A DNA stretch of 64,000 nucleotides from Miscanthus floridulus (GCF_019320115.1 NC_089589.1:18539641-18603640), one strand, 5' to 3'; shown: positions 34,044 through 45,045, numbered from the stretch's first letter. Numbers and translations: made by a program. The notes: generated from the letters alone by a model not told the origin.

Positions 34044-35250
34044 TCTTCACCTTGACCGTCTTCGGTATCATCGTCGTCACGTCGTGGCCTCTTGATGATT
34101 CGCCACCGAGCGCTGTCTTTAGGCCTCTGCACTCTCGCATGATGTGCCTACCATCCTTGTGGATAGGGCATGGGCCATCTAACAGTTTGCCAAAATCAGC
34201 ATCATAGGTGCGCTTGGCACGGGTGTTGACGGTGTTGATGGAGTTATTAGGCCAGCGATGGCAGCCTTGTCTGTCTCTCAAGCTATCCAAGTGGTTGTTG
34301 CAGTGGGGCTCACGGTCATTGTGACGGTGATCGCGGTCATCACGGTGGTCTTGGTCATCATGGTGGCGATCAAGGTCGTCGTAGCGCCTGTCATCACGAC
34401 GGTCATCGTCGTGGCGTTGATGATGAGCAAAGCGGGCAGCCCATTTAGCTTCTTCAGTATTGGCATATCCATTTGCCGTTTGTATCAGTTCGCTAATGGT
34501 TGTAGGCCTCTTGCGGTATAGCTTGCCATGGAGTTGCTTGTGCCAGAGCCCATTGGTGAAGGCAGCGATGGCCTCGGCGTTAGTGATGTTAGGAACAGAG
34601 TTTCTTGTTTCCGAGAAGCGCCTGATAAAGTTGCGTAGGGACTCCCCAGGGAACTAATGAATCTTCTCTAGGTCAAACTTGGTGTCGGGCTGTTCACACG
34701 TAGCCATATAATTGTCGGTGAAGGCTTTCTTGAGGTCATCCCAAGATCAGATGGAGTTCTCTCACAAGCTGAGGAGCCAGTTATTCACAGACTGGTTAAG
34801 CATGACAGCTAGATAGTTCGCCATGACATCTTCGTCTCCGCCTGCAGCTCTCATGGCGATCTCGTATAAAGTTAGCCACTGAGTGGGGTTGGCTTTTCCA
34901 TCATAGGTGTTAACACCAAGGAGCTTGAAACCCATAGGCCACCGGACAACTCAGAGCCTTTCCGTGAAGGGGCGAAGTCCTGATGCACCGGTGGGAAGCG
35001 GGGCTTGACGGGCAGCAAATCCCTCATGTTCGGCGTCGAATTGCCGGTGATGCTCCATCTCCGCATCATAGCGTGCAACCCTACTATATTCAATGTGGCT
35101 GCGAACATCTGTGCCGGCGTTGATGTGATCACGAAGGTCACGAGAGAGGGGTTGATTAAGCTCCTGATTGCGGTTGCCGCCCCGACCTCCCTGGGGGCGC
35201 GGTGGGTAGCCGTCGTGGAGTGAATGAGCTTCATAGTTGCCCCTGGATCC
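34044..35250 (-). pseudogene. Gag region of the old Gypsy element
   Basis: The reading is GFKLLGVNTYDGKANPTQWL, RAAGGDEDVMANYLAVMLNQ and SVNNWLLSL with a stop, then WDDLKKAFTDNYMATCEQPD and GESLRNFIRRFSETRN, matching the retrotransposon gag domain. A charged Asp/Arg/His-rich stretch (34300-34450) and a CPIHKDGRHIMRECRGL zinc-knuckle-like block follow. Confidence 0.85.
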
Positions 35251-35832
35251 TATATTGAGGTAGGGACCTCCAGCCTGAGGTCAGGGAACCTCGGCGCCAT
35301 GACGCTGGCCTCCTTCGTCATGACGAGAGCGGTGGCTATGAGCTGATGCGTTGGAACAAGACGGGGCATCGTTCTAGAACTCGTTGACTTGGACTTGCGC
35401 TGCTATGATATGTGCTCGAACCTTCTCGACCTCTAGAGTGCGAGGGAGTTTGTCGAGCTCGTTGAACGCGACGACTAGATTAGCGCTTGGAGTTTGATAG
35501 ACTGGCTGGTCGCCCACCATGTCAAATGCCTCCTCTAGATTGCGTTGATGGTGGGACGGACCGCAACCATCCTCGTGGACCCCTTGGGCTGCTTCTGCAA
35601 ATTAGCGATGTTGGCGATCGACATTCTTCGCCAGACGAGCCTCGCGCTCTTCAGCGGTTTCGGCGTCCTTGGTGACGCTATCATGGCTGACGCGGAAAAT
35701 CACACCCCCGAACCCCGGAGGGAAAGCAGGGTAGCTTGGCACGGTCTGGGTTGAGCCCTCGGAATAATTGTCGGGGCTCTCGTTCAGAACGTTATGAAGA
35801 GATTCGGTCGGGAGAGAGGGATCATGCGAAAG

Positions 35833-36339
35833 CTAGCGAACAGCCACCATGTTGACCACAGGCGCGGGCTGACCGGAGTCAGTCAGGTTGATCATGTAGA
35901 GGTCGGTGACGTGGTCGCGCTCGACATGGTCGACAAAGAGGTGTTGGATGGTGTTCTGGTACACAGGTCCCGCACCCTCTAGCCCAAAAAGATAGGGCTT
36001 CGGCAGATCCTCCATCGGGGCCTTGTAGTCAGCCAAACGTAGGCCGGTAGCGAGAAGTGGTCGGCGCCGCACCATGCGTCCCTCTGGAGTGGACGTGATC
36101 ACCAGATCAGGATCAAGCCGCCTTGAACAGTGTGGCCGAGCAGGTCGCTCGGTTGCAGCGGCTTGGTGATCTTTGAGTACGGGAAATTGGTCGCTCGCTC
36201 TAGATTGACCTGAGATCGAATCCATGAGGAGCTGACATTCCGCTAAGCGGTCTGTGACCCGATCGATGGATGTGATCAGATCATCCTTGCTGATGGATCT
36301 CCTAACCCAACGGAGGGGCGCCTGGATCGGAGATGTCAT
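35833..36339 (-). CDS. N-terminal open frame upstream of gag in the old Gypsy element
   Basis: This is a 168-residue frame containing DRVTDRLAECQLLMDSISGQ and GLEGAGPVYQNTIQHLFVDH. It sits between the truncated 5' LTR and gag, so it may be the first part of the gag polyprotein. I do not recognise a domain. Its start lies close to the LTR deletion joint, so an original upstream start may be lost. Confidence 0.45.
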   Translation of the reverse strand: MTSPIQAPLRWVRRSISKDDLITSIDRVTDRLAECQLLMDSISGQSRASDQFPVLKDHQAAATERPARPHCSRRLDPDLVITSTPEGRMVRRRPLLATGLRLADYKAPMEDLPKPYLFGLEGAGPVYQNTIQHLFVDHVERDHVTDLYMINLTDSGQPAPVVNMVAVR

Positions 36340-36429
36340 TGCAGGTGTTGACGCGATCGGCGTAGGGTGATCCTACACCGCCTCCACGATCTCCCCGTTG
36401 CTGTCAAGGCCGATGACCCATGTCAAGGC

Positions 36430-36577
36430 CGGCCGGTATCGTGCCTTGTACAGCGCGGTCTTGTGGGCTGGGCCTCCACCAGTGGCGTGGCCTAGGCGCA
36501 GTCTTATGAGCTGGACCTCCCCTAGTGGCTCGGCCCATGTACAGCCCTGTCGCGGTATCGGGGGTTATACCCCCACA
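36430..36577 (-). repeat. Truncated 5' LTR of the old Gypsy element
   Basis: Only the first 148 bp of the 496-bp LTR remain. Similarity to the 3' LTR stops near 36430, and internal coding sequence follows directly. The rest of the LTR, the primer-binding site and the leader are missing. The outer end and TSD are intact. Confidence 0.85.
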
Positions 36578-36582
36578 CCCAC

Positions 36583-37009
36583 TCCTTTCTCTCTCCTCAC
36601 TTCATTGGTGGATGAATGTGCTTCACGAATCTTGATGTACCATGTGCTGTTGGATAACATGTGCTGCAACACATAGTTGTTACAAATGCACCTTGGTGGC
36701 ACTAATTGCAACCAAAAGACAACAGTAGTGTTCTGGTCAGAAAGCCCACTGTGCTATAAGTGACCGGTTTCATGACCTCCCTTCCTTTTGAGATGCGTTT
36801 GTAAGGTCTCTGCGCCATAGATGAGTGGATTTTGGATTGAGTGTTTGAGATTTGGCAATAAACTCCATAAATAAAATCCATGTTCTGTGAGGATTTTTGT
36901 CTTGCCTATCTCACATGAGCGTTGCCCATAATTACTTGGAATGATCGGTCAATAGCATAGCCACATTGATTTTGATTATTGATATCTCTTCATCGGAGGC
37001 GACCACAAG
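36583..37009. other. Spacer between the two Gypsy elements
   Basis: No gene is visible. 36661-36681 is an inverted match to 24696-24716, so this is the right half of the sequence into which the old Gypsy element inserted. Confidence 0.5.
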
Positions 37010-37014
37010 GCTAC

Positions 37015-37978
37015 TGTTGATGCAAAAGTGGATCTGCAAACACAAAGGGCTAATACCCGAATCGATATCCAAAGCGTGCCAGTCGATTTGACCTGCTAAT
37101 CGACAAGGATGAAGATACGAACACTTTGGTCCTGACAACAGCGATACGCCCGGAAGTCACGGCCAAGAGGTGCTCACGCGGAACTCGAGAATCGCCGAAG
37201 GTCGTACTGAAACGATGCAGCTCGCCGAATCAATGAGAACTCGTAAAAAAAGGAAAAAATATGCAAATTGACGAAGTCGCCGAAAAGTAAGTAGATGCAA
37301 ATAGGAGTAAAAATTGGTTTTGATATTGATTGATCGATTTTTTCTTACATTGCCCCTCACTCCATATTTATACCCTGATCTAAAGAGACACAACCGAACA
37401 CAACCAGGACACCAAGCCCATATCTAAGGAAACACGTGACTCTTACATGAACCATACTCTAACAAATATAGAAAAGGAAATCAACTCCTATCTATTTCCC
37501 TGTCCGCCTTAATTACGATGAAAATCTCGCCATCTTCCTTCCCATCGGCATATCCCCTGTTTCATCGGTAGTAGTCTTCAAGTCTTCCTTCATCGGCATA
37601 CTCACTGCTGCATCGGCAGTAATCTTCAAGCCTTCCTTCATCGTCATACTCACTGTTGCATCGGCAGTAGTCTTCAAGCCTTCCTTCATCGGCATACTCA
37701 CTGCTGCATCGGCAGTAATCTTCAAGCCTTCCTTCATCGTCATACTCACTGTTGCATCGGCAGTAGTCTTCAAACCTCCCTTCATCGGCATCGACAATAA
37801 CACCTCCAACCTCATCGGCAACGCCCGAGTCTAAACCAACCTTTCCATTGACCATCACCAGCTATCGGCAACCATCTTTACAAGCTGGCTTTCATCGGCT
37901 ATCAAAGTACACAGTAACCTTCCCCTCGCCGATTAGTCCACTCCGATCATTATCACGTACAAAAAAATGGTGTCAACA
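37015..37978 (-). repeat. 3' LTR of the young Gypsy element
   Basis: In element orientation it begins TGTTGACACC and ends GCATCAACA. A TATAAATA box lies at 37365-37372 (minus strand). A tandem array with a 48-bp period, arranged as 96-bp pairs, occupies about 37560-37800. Twelve ATCGGC/GCCGAT hexamers are present. Confidence 0.97.
37560..37800. repeat. 48-bp tandem repeat with 96-bp higher-order period in the LTR
   Basis: CTTCAAG marks unit starts at 37576, 37624, 37672, 37720 and 37768, exactly 48 apart. Odd and even units differ at the same positions (CATCGGCATACTCACTGCTG against CATCGTCATACTCACTGTTG). The same array is at 49305-49545 in the other LTR. Confidence 0.92.
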
Positions 37979-37996
37979 CATGCCCCCCAATTTCGG
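37979..37996 (-). promoter_or_regulatory. Polypurine tract of the young Gypsy element
   Basis: On the minus strand AAATTGGGGGGCATG lies directly before the 3' LTR, the position and composition of a plus-strand primer site. Confidence 0.75.
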
Positions 37997-38408
37997 AGTA
38001 TAAAACCATTAATGCTCCGAAATTTACTCCAGATAACGCTTGCCTTTGCCTGATTACCGTAACTCATTCTCCAAGCCAAAACTTGATTTGTTATCAAATC
38101 CAATCAAATCTAATCTTGATTCACGCACTTCAGTAAATATCGCACAATCGCCAACCACTCTTGCCTTGATTATGGTTAAGATACCGAAACAATAACCCAT
38201 CGGCAAGATCTTAACATGATAATGCTGCCATTTTTAGAATTAAAATATCCTGTATCAATATCCCTTCCAAGTCATGATTACTTGTCATCAACTCATCTGT
38301 ACAATCCCCTGATTATCGCGCGAACAGTTACCATATCCATCTGAACCGCCTTGACCTATATGCGCGCGACATAGAGATAAGTCCAAAATACCCTTATTTC
38401 GGGTGGCT

Positions 38409-38417
38409 TATAAATAG
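38409..38417 (+). promoter_or_regulatory. TATA box of the antisense PMD gene
   Basis: TATAAATAG on the plus strand lies 171 bp before the ATG at 38580, followed by a pyrimidine-rich leader with CTCTCTCTCC. It lies outside the LTR, so the antisense gene appears to have its own promoter. Confidence 0.7.
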
Positions 38418-38579
38418 ATTTCTCCGGAACCCTCATTTTCTACCTTCAGCCTCCAATCCTTGGCATTCTCTCTCTCCGGCGGCGACTCCGACGAACAACT
38501 GCGCGACCTCAACCAACAAGAACCCTTCTCCGGCGCTAACTTCAAGTCTCCGGCTCGTACCTCCACCTTCCTCAAGACA

Positions 38580-41500
38580 ATGGCCATCAACTTCGACGTC
38601 CCCGCGGTTCGCTCTACTTCCATTACCTTTTACTTTGATCTTTTTGCAAATTCATTCAGTTGGTGATTTTTCCTTTCTTCTGTTCTCTGGATTCTATAAC
38701 CTTAGGAACTGCGCAACAAATTAGTTATCCCAACCGATCAGCCGCACATCCAATGCCTTGGACCAATGGGCAACCCAGATCCAACCGATCTGATCAATGC
38801 AGAGGTTAACAGAATCCCCTTTAGAGCCCAAAATTTCTCTCTGAATTTGTGGAAAGACACATTCCGATCTTGGCCCAAAACCACCAAAGGGTGGAAAGAT
38901 TGGTACTTGAGGGTTAATAGATCGATGCAAGTATACTGGGCAGAACGAAGGTTAGACCAATGCATTAGGCTATCTATTGCCGATATGCAGAAAAATGAAT
39001 CAATGATAATTGCAGCTGCTTATTTCTGGTTAGACACGACCAACACTTTTATGTTTGGACATGGCCCAGCTACTCCTACCCTTGCCGATATCCACATGCT
39101 TACTGGCTTGGACATCTCAACTGCCGATGAAGGCTCCATCTATGGTAGAAAGTCCGAATATAGGGTGAATACCCGCAACATCGGCGGTTGGACAGGATAC
39201 ATTCAAGAATACCAGAAGACCGGGACACTTAACCAGAGGGAACATGCCACATTCCTGAATATGTGGTTAGAAAAATTTATCTTCTGTGGTCGATCAGTAG
39301 GACCAACCAACGCCTTCCTCCCTGCAGCTGAACTTTTGGCTAATGGCGTAAGGTTTCCTCTTGGCCGATACCTTCTGAGCTCCACTTATCATCTTCTTCA
39401 TCAAGTGTCTCAGAAACTTTTGCTTGGCGAACCCATCGGTAACCTGGGATGCCCGTGGTGGTTTATCAACATGTGGCTGAATGCCCATATGCACAAACGT
39501 TTGCAATGGGACTTTTTTGCTCAACAATTCCCACGAGAAATTGCTGAAGACTATGTGCTTGGGGATGATGAATCGGCAACACGCTCACCCCTCAATTTTG
39601 GTGAAGCCATAATTGTCCTTCCTGGAACAGAAGCCAACGAAGACCAAATCGGCAGATTCTTTCAAAGCTTCTACAATGGTCTTTCTCATGATCATAGGGC
39701 CTGGGTGCCTTATATTGACGAAGAAAATAGATTCCCCCTTCTTTTCAACTTTGCCGATGACACTCTGAATCAAGATAATGAGCTCATGATGGCTATCATC
39801 ACTCCCAGGGCAATTCCAGTAAACACATTCGGCAGCGGGAAAAACACCAACATTACGTATGAATTTTACAACCCATCGGCAGTATCCCGCCAATTAGCTT
39901 TTGGGCAACTGCCAATCAAACTCTGCTTTGCCGATGTGATCAAACCCAGGGAAACAATCACCTGCGGAACAGATTGGAACAAGGTAGTACAACTCTCCCC
40001 CGATGCCGATACTACAGATGTTGATATATCCACCTGGACACCAATATCTTTCGTCACCGAGTCATATAAGCAATGGTGGCGAGAGTGGAAAGAACAACTG
40101 TTCACAACTTCTGCTCACACATATCGGCACATGATCGACCCTGAATATGCCATCCCTGACGACGCGGTAAGTTTCTTTTAACTCCCTTCTGCTTTTCCCT
40201 TCATATATCAGTAACTGATTCTCTTGTAACAGGTTAACAACCCAGCACCATCGGTGAGCAAAAGTGGGAAACCCTTCAATCTTCGGCCTGTTTCCCCAAC
40301 ATCGCCGATCGGCTACAACGCTCCCACCTTAGCCGCTTTGACCCACCAGAAGATTCGTACCAAGACCATCACTTCCAAGTCCAAATTGGCTACATCCAGG
40401 GCTACTCCATCGGCTGCTGCTACAACCTTGGTCAAAGCATTCAAGGTAACAACCTTGTTTATTTTTACTTATGCCGATCACAAACTGTATTAACCTTAAT
40501 CATCAGGGGGTAAGAGCTGCTACTGGATCGTCATCGGCAATTCCGCCGATATCAAGCACCACTTCTTTCGATGAACCTTCAGAGGTAGCTTCTTGACTTT
40601 ACATTTTATCTGTTAAATATCATATCTTACACTTGTTTTGCAGCAACAATTGGGTACATCGGCAAACATACCAGATGTCCAAGCTTCACAACCAACAAGT
40701 GTCGATGCCCCCTAGCCAATCGTTGCCGATGCCCAAGCAAAGCGCAAAGCTTTAACAGATACTGAAGCACAGCCAAAACGACAAAGGTCTATGCCGATCC
40801 CTACATCTGCCCCAATGTCATTGGTCATCATACCTCAAGAGCCCACCACCGATGAAGTCACAGAGGATATCCCATCGGCAAGCTCAGCCGATCCCCCACA
40901 CAACATACTCCAGGTTGCTTCCTCCAGTCAAGCACAGGAAATTGCCTTGAAACAGGTAAACCGATCAACCTAGCTGATTTACAATACTCATACTTACCCT
41001 TAACTGATCTCCTTTTCTCTCTCTCAGGAACAAGATTCCCCGAACAGCCTATTTTCCTTTGCCATTGACATTTCTGACGACGATGGAGAGGAGACAAGTT
41101 CTTCCCTTGCACTGGGAACAATATCGGCAGAGACTAAATCCAAGTTGGAAACCCTCCTGAACTTGCTACAGCAAGGTACCGCCCAACTGGTAGATGACTC
41201 GGACCCCGCAAAGGCAATTTTCAAAACAATTCGTGGCCAGGTCCCTGCCGATGTTGAGGAAGTACTCTTCCCAGCAGCTCATTTAGAAAGCCGCCAACTG
41301 CAATATCAACGGGCTGCTCAGCGCATTGCCGATAGAGCAGCTCAAGCTCAACTCAAAGAAGAGATGCTACAACTGAAACAAATTGCTGATGAGAAGCACA
41401 AGGGCATCGTCAACTTGCAGACTTCGGGTGCTGCACTTAAGCAGAAAATCTTGGATTTATCAGCAAGGAAGATAGCTCTATTGGCTGAATTGAAAGAAGT

Positions 41501-41723
41501 CGATGCAGCCTTAACTCATGCTCAACAAGAAGAAAGTCATCTACCCAATGCCGTCAAAGCCCTTCAGCAAGAAAGAGATATCGAGGCTCGCAAAGCTTTA
41601 GCCATGAAGAAAAAACTCAAGCCTGTGGAGGGTGCTGCCGATGACGATATCAAAGAAATGGAGGAAGCCGACCAGATTCGCCTGCGTGCGATATTAGCTA
41701 TCCAATCCTTGTTGAACTTGTAA
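38580..41723 (+). CDS. Antisense plant-mobile-domain (PMD) protein encoded within a Gypsy retrotransposon
   Basis: Six exons can be read: 38580-38606, 38706-40166, 40233-40445, 40507-40584, 40644-40955 and 41028-41723. All have GT-AG boundaries and all introns are phase 0. Exon 2 holds the plant mobile domain (aminotransferase-like), with HGPATPTLADIHMLTGLDIS, WLEKFIFCGRSVGPTNAFLP and GRYLLSSTYHLLHQVSQKLL. Exon 5 has a basic pair of clusters, AKRKALTDTEAQPKRQR, like a bipartite nuclear signal. Exon 6 encodes a long coiled coil (KQKILDLSARKIALLAELKE). A TAG at 40713-40715 in exon 5, probably from CAG, would cut the 928-residue protein to about 616, before the basic clusters and coiled coil. 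Host PMD proteins such as Arabidopsis MAIN and MAIL1 act in the nucleus and affect transposon silencing. The job of the element-borne version is not known. The 3' end converges on pol, whose stop is 86 bp away. Confidence 0.85.
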
Positions 41724-41808
41724 TCTTATTTATTGTATCGGCACTTTATGAGACATTGACATCCTTGCATAATTCTAGCCGATAGTACTGTTATCGGCAC
41801 TTATACTT

Positions 41809-44800
41809 TTATGCATCTATCCAGATACTAGGGTAATATTTCTTTAAATATTTTCCATTTAACGCTCTGGGAAACACAACCCCTTCGAGGGTTTCTAAAA
41901 TATATGCATTACCAGGAACAGACTGATTTATCCGATATGGACCTTCCCAATTAGGAGACCACTTTCCAAACTTTGAACTTTTAGTCCCAATCGGTAAAAT
42001 CAATTTCCAGACCAGATCTCCATCGGCAAAATCCTTTACTTTCACCTTCTTGTCATACCATCTAGCTACTCTTTTCTTATTTTCTTCGATACTAACTAAA
42101 GCCCTTAACCGATGACCCGCCACATCTTCCAACTCATCCTTCATAAGAGTATTATAATCATCGGCTGTCAGCTGATTTTGAGAACGTATTCGTCTAGAGC
42201 CAACTTTAATTTCCCAAGGCAATACTGCATCGTGTCCATATACTAACTGATAAGGCGTTACTTTGGTTGCACCATGACATGACATCCGATATGACCACAA
42301 GGCTTCATTTAATACTGTATGCCACCTCCTAGGATTTTCTTCAATTTTGCGCTTAATGAGTTTGATGATCCCTTTGTTAGAAGCCTCAGCTTGACCATTA
42401 GCTTGAGCATAATATGGAGAAGAATTTAAAATTTTAATTCCCATACCTACAGCAAACTCATCAAATTCTCCTGATGTAAACATAGTGCCCTGATCGGTAG
42501 TGATAGTCTGAGGAATACCAAATCGGTAAACAATATGCTCTTTCACAAAATCAATCATATTGACCGATGTCACCTTTTTTAAAGGAATTGCCTCAACCCA
42601 CTTTGTGAAATAATCGGTAGCAACCAGAATAAATTTATGTCCTTTACTCGATGGCGGATAAATCTGACCAATGAGATCAATAGCCCATCCCCGGAACGGC
42701 CACGGTTTGATTATAGGGTTCATAGCCGATGCAGGCGCTCTTTGAATATTACCAAACTTTTGACACCCCTGGCATCCTTTAAAATATTTAAAACAATCTT
42801 CAAGAATAGTCGGCCAATAATACCCATTCCTTCTGATCATCCATTTCATCTTGAAAGCCGATTGATGTGCCCCACATACTCCTTCATGAATTTCACCCAT
42901 CAAGCTTTTCGATTCATCATTGCTAACACATCTAAGTAAAACTCCATCTATAGTTCGATAATATAATTCATCATCGAGGAGCACATATTTGGTAGCTTGG
43001 AACCTTATACGTCTCTCAACCTTTCTATATGGATCCTTTAAATAATCGACAATCTCTTTCCTCCAGTCATCGGTATCAACTGCCGATGTTAGCACTTCCT
43101 GAATAGGCTGATACCCTGAAGCATGCTGAGCTAGTCGATTAGCTTCCTCATTATGCAATCGAGAGATATGTTCAAGACGAAAACCTCTAAATCCTTTCAA
43201 CAATTGCAAACATCTTTCATAATACGAAATCAAAGCTTCACTTCGGCATTCATAAATTCCAGCCAATTGATTTATAACTAGCATAGAATCACCAAAGATT
43301 TCAACAACATCGGCACGTATCTCCTTCAGCAATTCTAACCCTTTTATCAAGGCTTGGTATTCAGCTTGATTGTTTGTCGCTGTAGCAACAATCGGCAATG
43401 AAAACTCATACTTTCTTCCTTGAGGTGAAATTAACACAATGCCGATACCTGCTCCTTCACCACATGTGGACCCATCGAAGAAAAGTGTCCAGGGAGCAAC
43501 CCCCAGAGAGTCCACTGTATTACAATGCTGAGTGACAAAATCAGCCATCACTTGCCCTTTAACTGCCTTAGTTGATTTGTAACGTAGTTCAAATTCTGAT
43601 AATGCTAAAATCCATTTACCGATTCTACCACTTAATATCGGCATCGACAGCATATACTTGACCACATCGTCTTTGCATATGACCGTACATTCGGCAGATA
43701 ACAAATAATGCCTTAATTTGACACAAGAAAAGTATAAACACAGACACAATTTTTCGATGGCCGAATACCTCGTCTCAGCATCCACTAATCTTCTGCTCAA
43801 ATAATAAATAACACGTTCTTTCCCTTCAAATTCTTGAATAAGAGCTGAACCGATAACTGTATCATCAGTTGACAAATATAACCTGAAAGGCTTCCCATGT
43901 TGAGGTGGAACTAGCACTGGAGGATTTGATAAATATTTCTTAATTTCATCAAGGGCTAATTGCTGTTCAACTCCCCATACAAATTCCTGATCAGCTTTCA
44001 ATTTAAGTAGTGGGCTGAAAGCCTTGATCTTACCCGACAAATTAGATATGAATCTTCTAATGAAATTAATCTTACCGATCAAAGATTGCAATTCAGTCTT
44101 ATTGGCAGGAGCAATCACCTTGTTAATTGCATCAATAGACTTTCTACTGATTTCAATGCCCCGCTGATGCACCATAAAACCCAAGAATTGTCCTGCCGAT
44201 ACACCAAATGCACATTTATTAGGATTCATCTTCAATCCATGCTTCCTTGTGCACTCCAGTATCTTTCGCAGATCGGCTAAATGTGCTGTGATATCTCCAG
44301 ACTTAATCACTACATCATCAATGTAGATCTCCACTAATGTGCCGATGTATTCATGAAAAATAAAGTTCATAGCTCTTTGATAAGTAGCACCGGCATTTTT
44401 CAAACCAAACGTCATGACTATCCACTCGAACAACCCCACATGACCTGGACATCTGAAAGCAGTCTTGGGAATATCTTCTTCAGCCATGAATATTTGATTG
44501 TAACCTGCATTACCATCCATGAAGCTGATAATTTGATGTCCAGCCGCAGCATCAATCAACAAATCAGCAATCGGCATTGGATAGCCATCCATCGGTGTGG
44601 CTTTGTTGAGATTCCTGAAATCAATACAGACACGAAGTTTTCCATTTTTCTTATAAACAGGAACCACATTAGAGATCCACTCTGCGTATCGACATTGCCG
44701 AATAAACTTTGCTTCAATTAATTTAGTTATTTCGGCCTTAATGTCAGGAAGTACATTAGGGTTGCATCGGCGCGCTGGCTGCTGATGTGGCCGAAATCCA

Positions 44801-45045
44801 GATTTGATAGGTAACCGATGTTCAACTATCGATCGGTCTAATCCAGGCATCTCAGTATAATCCCAAGCAAAACAATCTTTATACTCTTTTAACAAATCTG
44901 TTATTCGCTGCTTACACTTGGAATCTAACTTAGCACTAATAAAAGTAGGTCTTGACCTATCGCCATCACCAATATCTACTTCTACTAAATCATCTGCCGA
45001 TGTGAACCCTTGACCTAATTTTCCATCATCGGCAAACCTATCCAT
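41809..45045 (-). CDS. pol: Pol polyprotein: reverse transcriptase, two RNase H domains, integrase
   Basis: The 1078-residue frame is uninterrupted. Reverse transcriptase occupies about residues 90-290, with FMDGNAGYNQI and the YIDD box near 241-244. The Gypsy RNase H follows (about 385-480). A second, archaeal-type RNase H is at about 515-645 (LFFDGSTCGE, NNQAEYQALIKGL, GDSMLV, NEEANRLA). Integrase has the zinc part (HEGVCGAHQ near 720, CQGCQ near 758) and D790, D851 and E887, the last pair with the 35-residue spacing of the DDE core. The dual RNase H defines the Tat lineage. The start ATG overlaps the gag stop by one base (TAATG), so translation may depend on reinitiation or frameshifting. 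All catalytic residues I can locate are present. Confidence 0.95.
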   Translation of the reverse strand: MDRFADDGKLGQGFTSADDLVEVDIGDGDRSRPTFISAKLDSKCKQRITDLLKEYKDCFAWDYTEMPGLDRSIVEHRLPIKSGFRPHQQPARRCNPNVLPDIKAEITKLIEAKFIRQCRYAEWISNVVPVYKKNGKLRVCIDFRNLNKATPMDGYPMPIADLLIDAAAGHQIISFMDGNAGYNQIFMAEEDIPKTAFRCPGHVGLFEWIVMTFGLKNAGATYQRAMNFIFHEYIGTLVEIYIDDVVIKSGDITAHLADLRKILECTRKHGLKMNPNKCAFGVSAGQFLGFMVHQRGIEISRKSIDAINKVIAPANKTELQSLIGKINFIRRFISNLSGKIKAFSPLLKLKADQEFVWGVEQQLALDEIKKYLSNPPVLVPPQHGKPFRLYLSTDDTVIGSALIQEFEGKERVIYYLSRRLVDAETRYSAIEKLCLCLYFSCVKLRHYLLSAECTVICKDDVVKYMLSMPILSGRIGKWILALSEFELRYKSTKAVKGQVMADFVTQHCNTVDSLGVAPWTLFFDGSTCGEGAGIGIVLISPQGRKYEFSLPIVATATNNQAEYQALIKGLELLKEIRADVVEIFGDSMLVINQLAGIYECRSEALISYYERCLQLLKGFRGFRLEHISRLHNEEANRLAQHASGYQPIQEVLTSAVDTDDWRKEIVDYLKDPYRKVERRIRFQATKYVLLDDELYYRTIDGVLLRCVSNDESKSLMGEIHEGVCGAHQSAFKMKWMIRRNGYYWPTILEDCFKYFKGCQGCQKFGNIQRAPASAMNPIIKPWPFRGWAIDLIGQIYPPSSKGHKFILVATDYFTKWVEAIPLKKVTSVNMIDFVKEHIVYRFGIPQTITTDQGTMFTSGEFDEFAVGMGIKILNSSPYYAQANGQAEASNKGIIKLIKRKIEENPRRWHTVLNEALWSYRMSCHGATKVTPYQLVYGHDAVLPWEIKVGSRRIRSQNQLTADDYNTLMKDELEDVAGHRLRALVSIEENKKRVARWYDKKVKVKDFADGDLVWKLILPIGTKSSKFGKWSPNWEGPYRINQSVPGNAYILETLEGVVFPRALNGKYLKKYYPSIWIDA

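Larger units (their letters stand above)
24760..36577 (-). mobile_element. 11.8-kb Tat-lineage Ty3/Gypsy retrotransposon, old and disabled
   Basis: The element reads on the minus strand from TGTGGGGGTATAACC at 36577 to an LTR end GACTGACA at 24760. It is flanked by the 5-bp duplication CCCAC (24755-24759 and 36578-36582). The order is gag, protease, reverse transcriptase, RNase H, integrase, then a long non-coding part with an antisense gene, as in Tat-lineage elements. Every pol domain carries stops. The 5' LTR is cut down to about 148 bp. The shared LTR parts differ at about 9 per cent of sites by eye, so the copy is old. Confidence 0.93.

Noticed and set aside
37513..37858. Two overlapping minus-strand frames of about 100 residues in the LTR (also at 49258-49603)
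   Set aside because: They are translations of the 48-bp tandem array (48 is divisible by 3, so frames stay open) and show no codon bias or domain.
42637..42939. 100-residue plus-strand frame opposite integrase
   Set aside because: It is a shadow of the pol frame. The minus-strand integrase motifs are clear.
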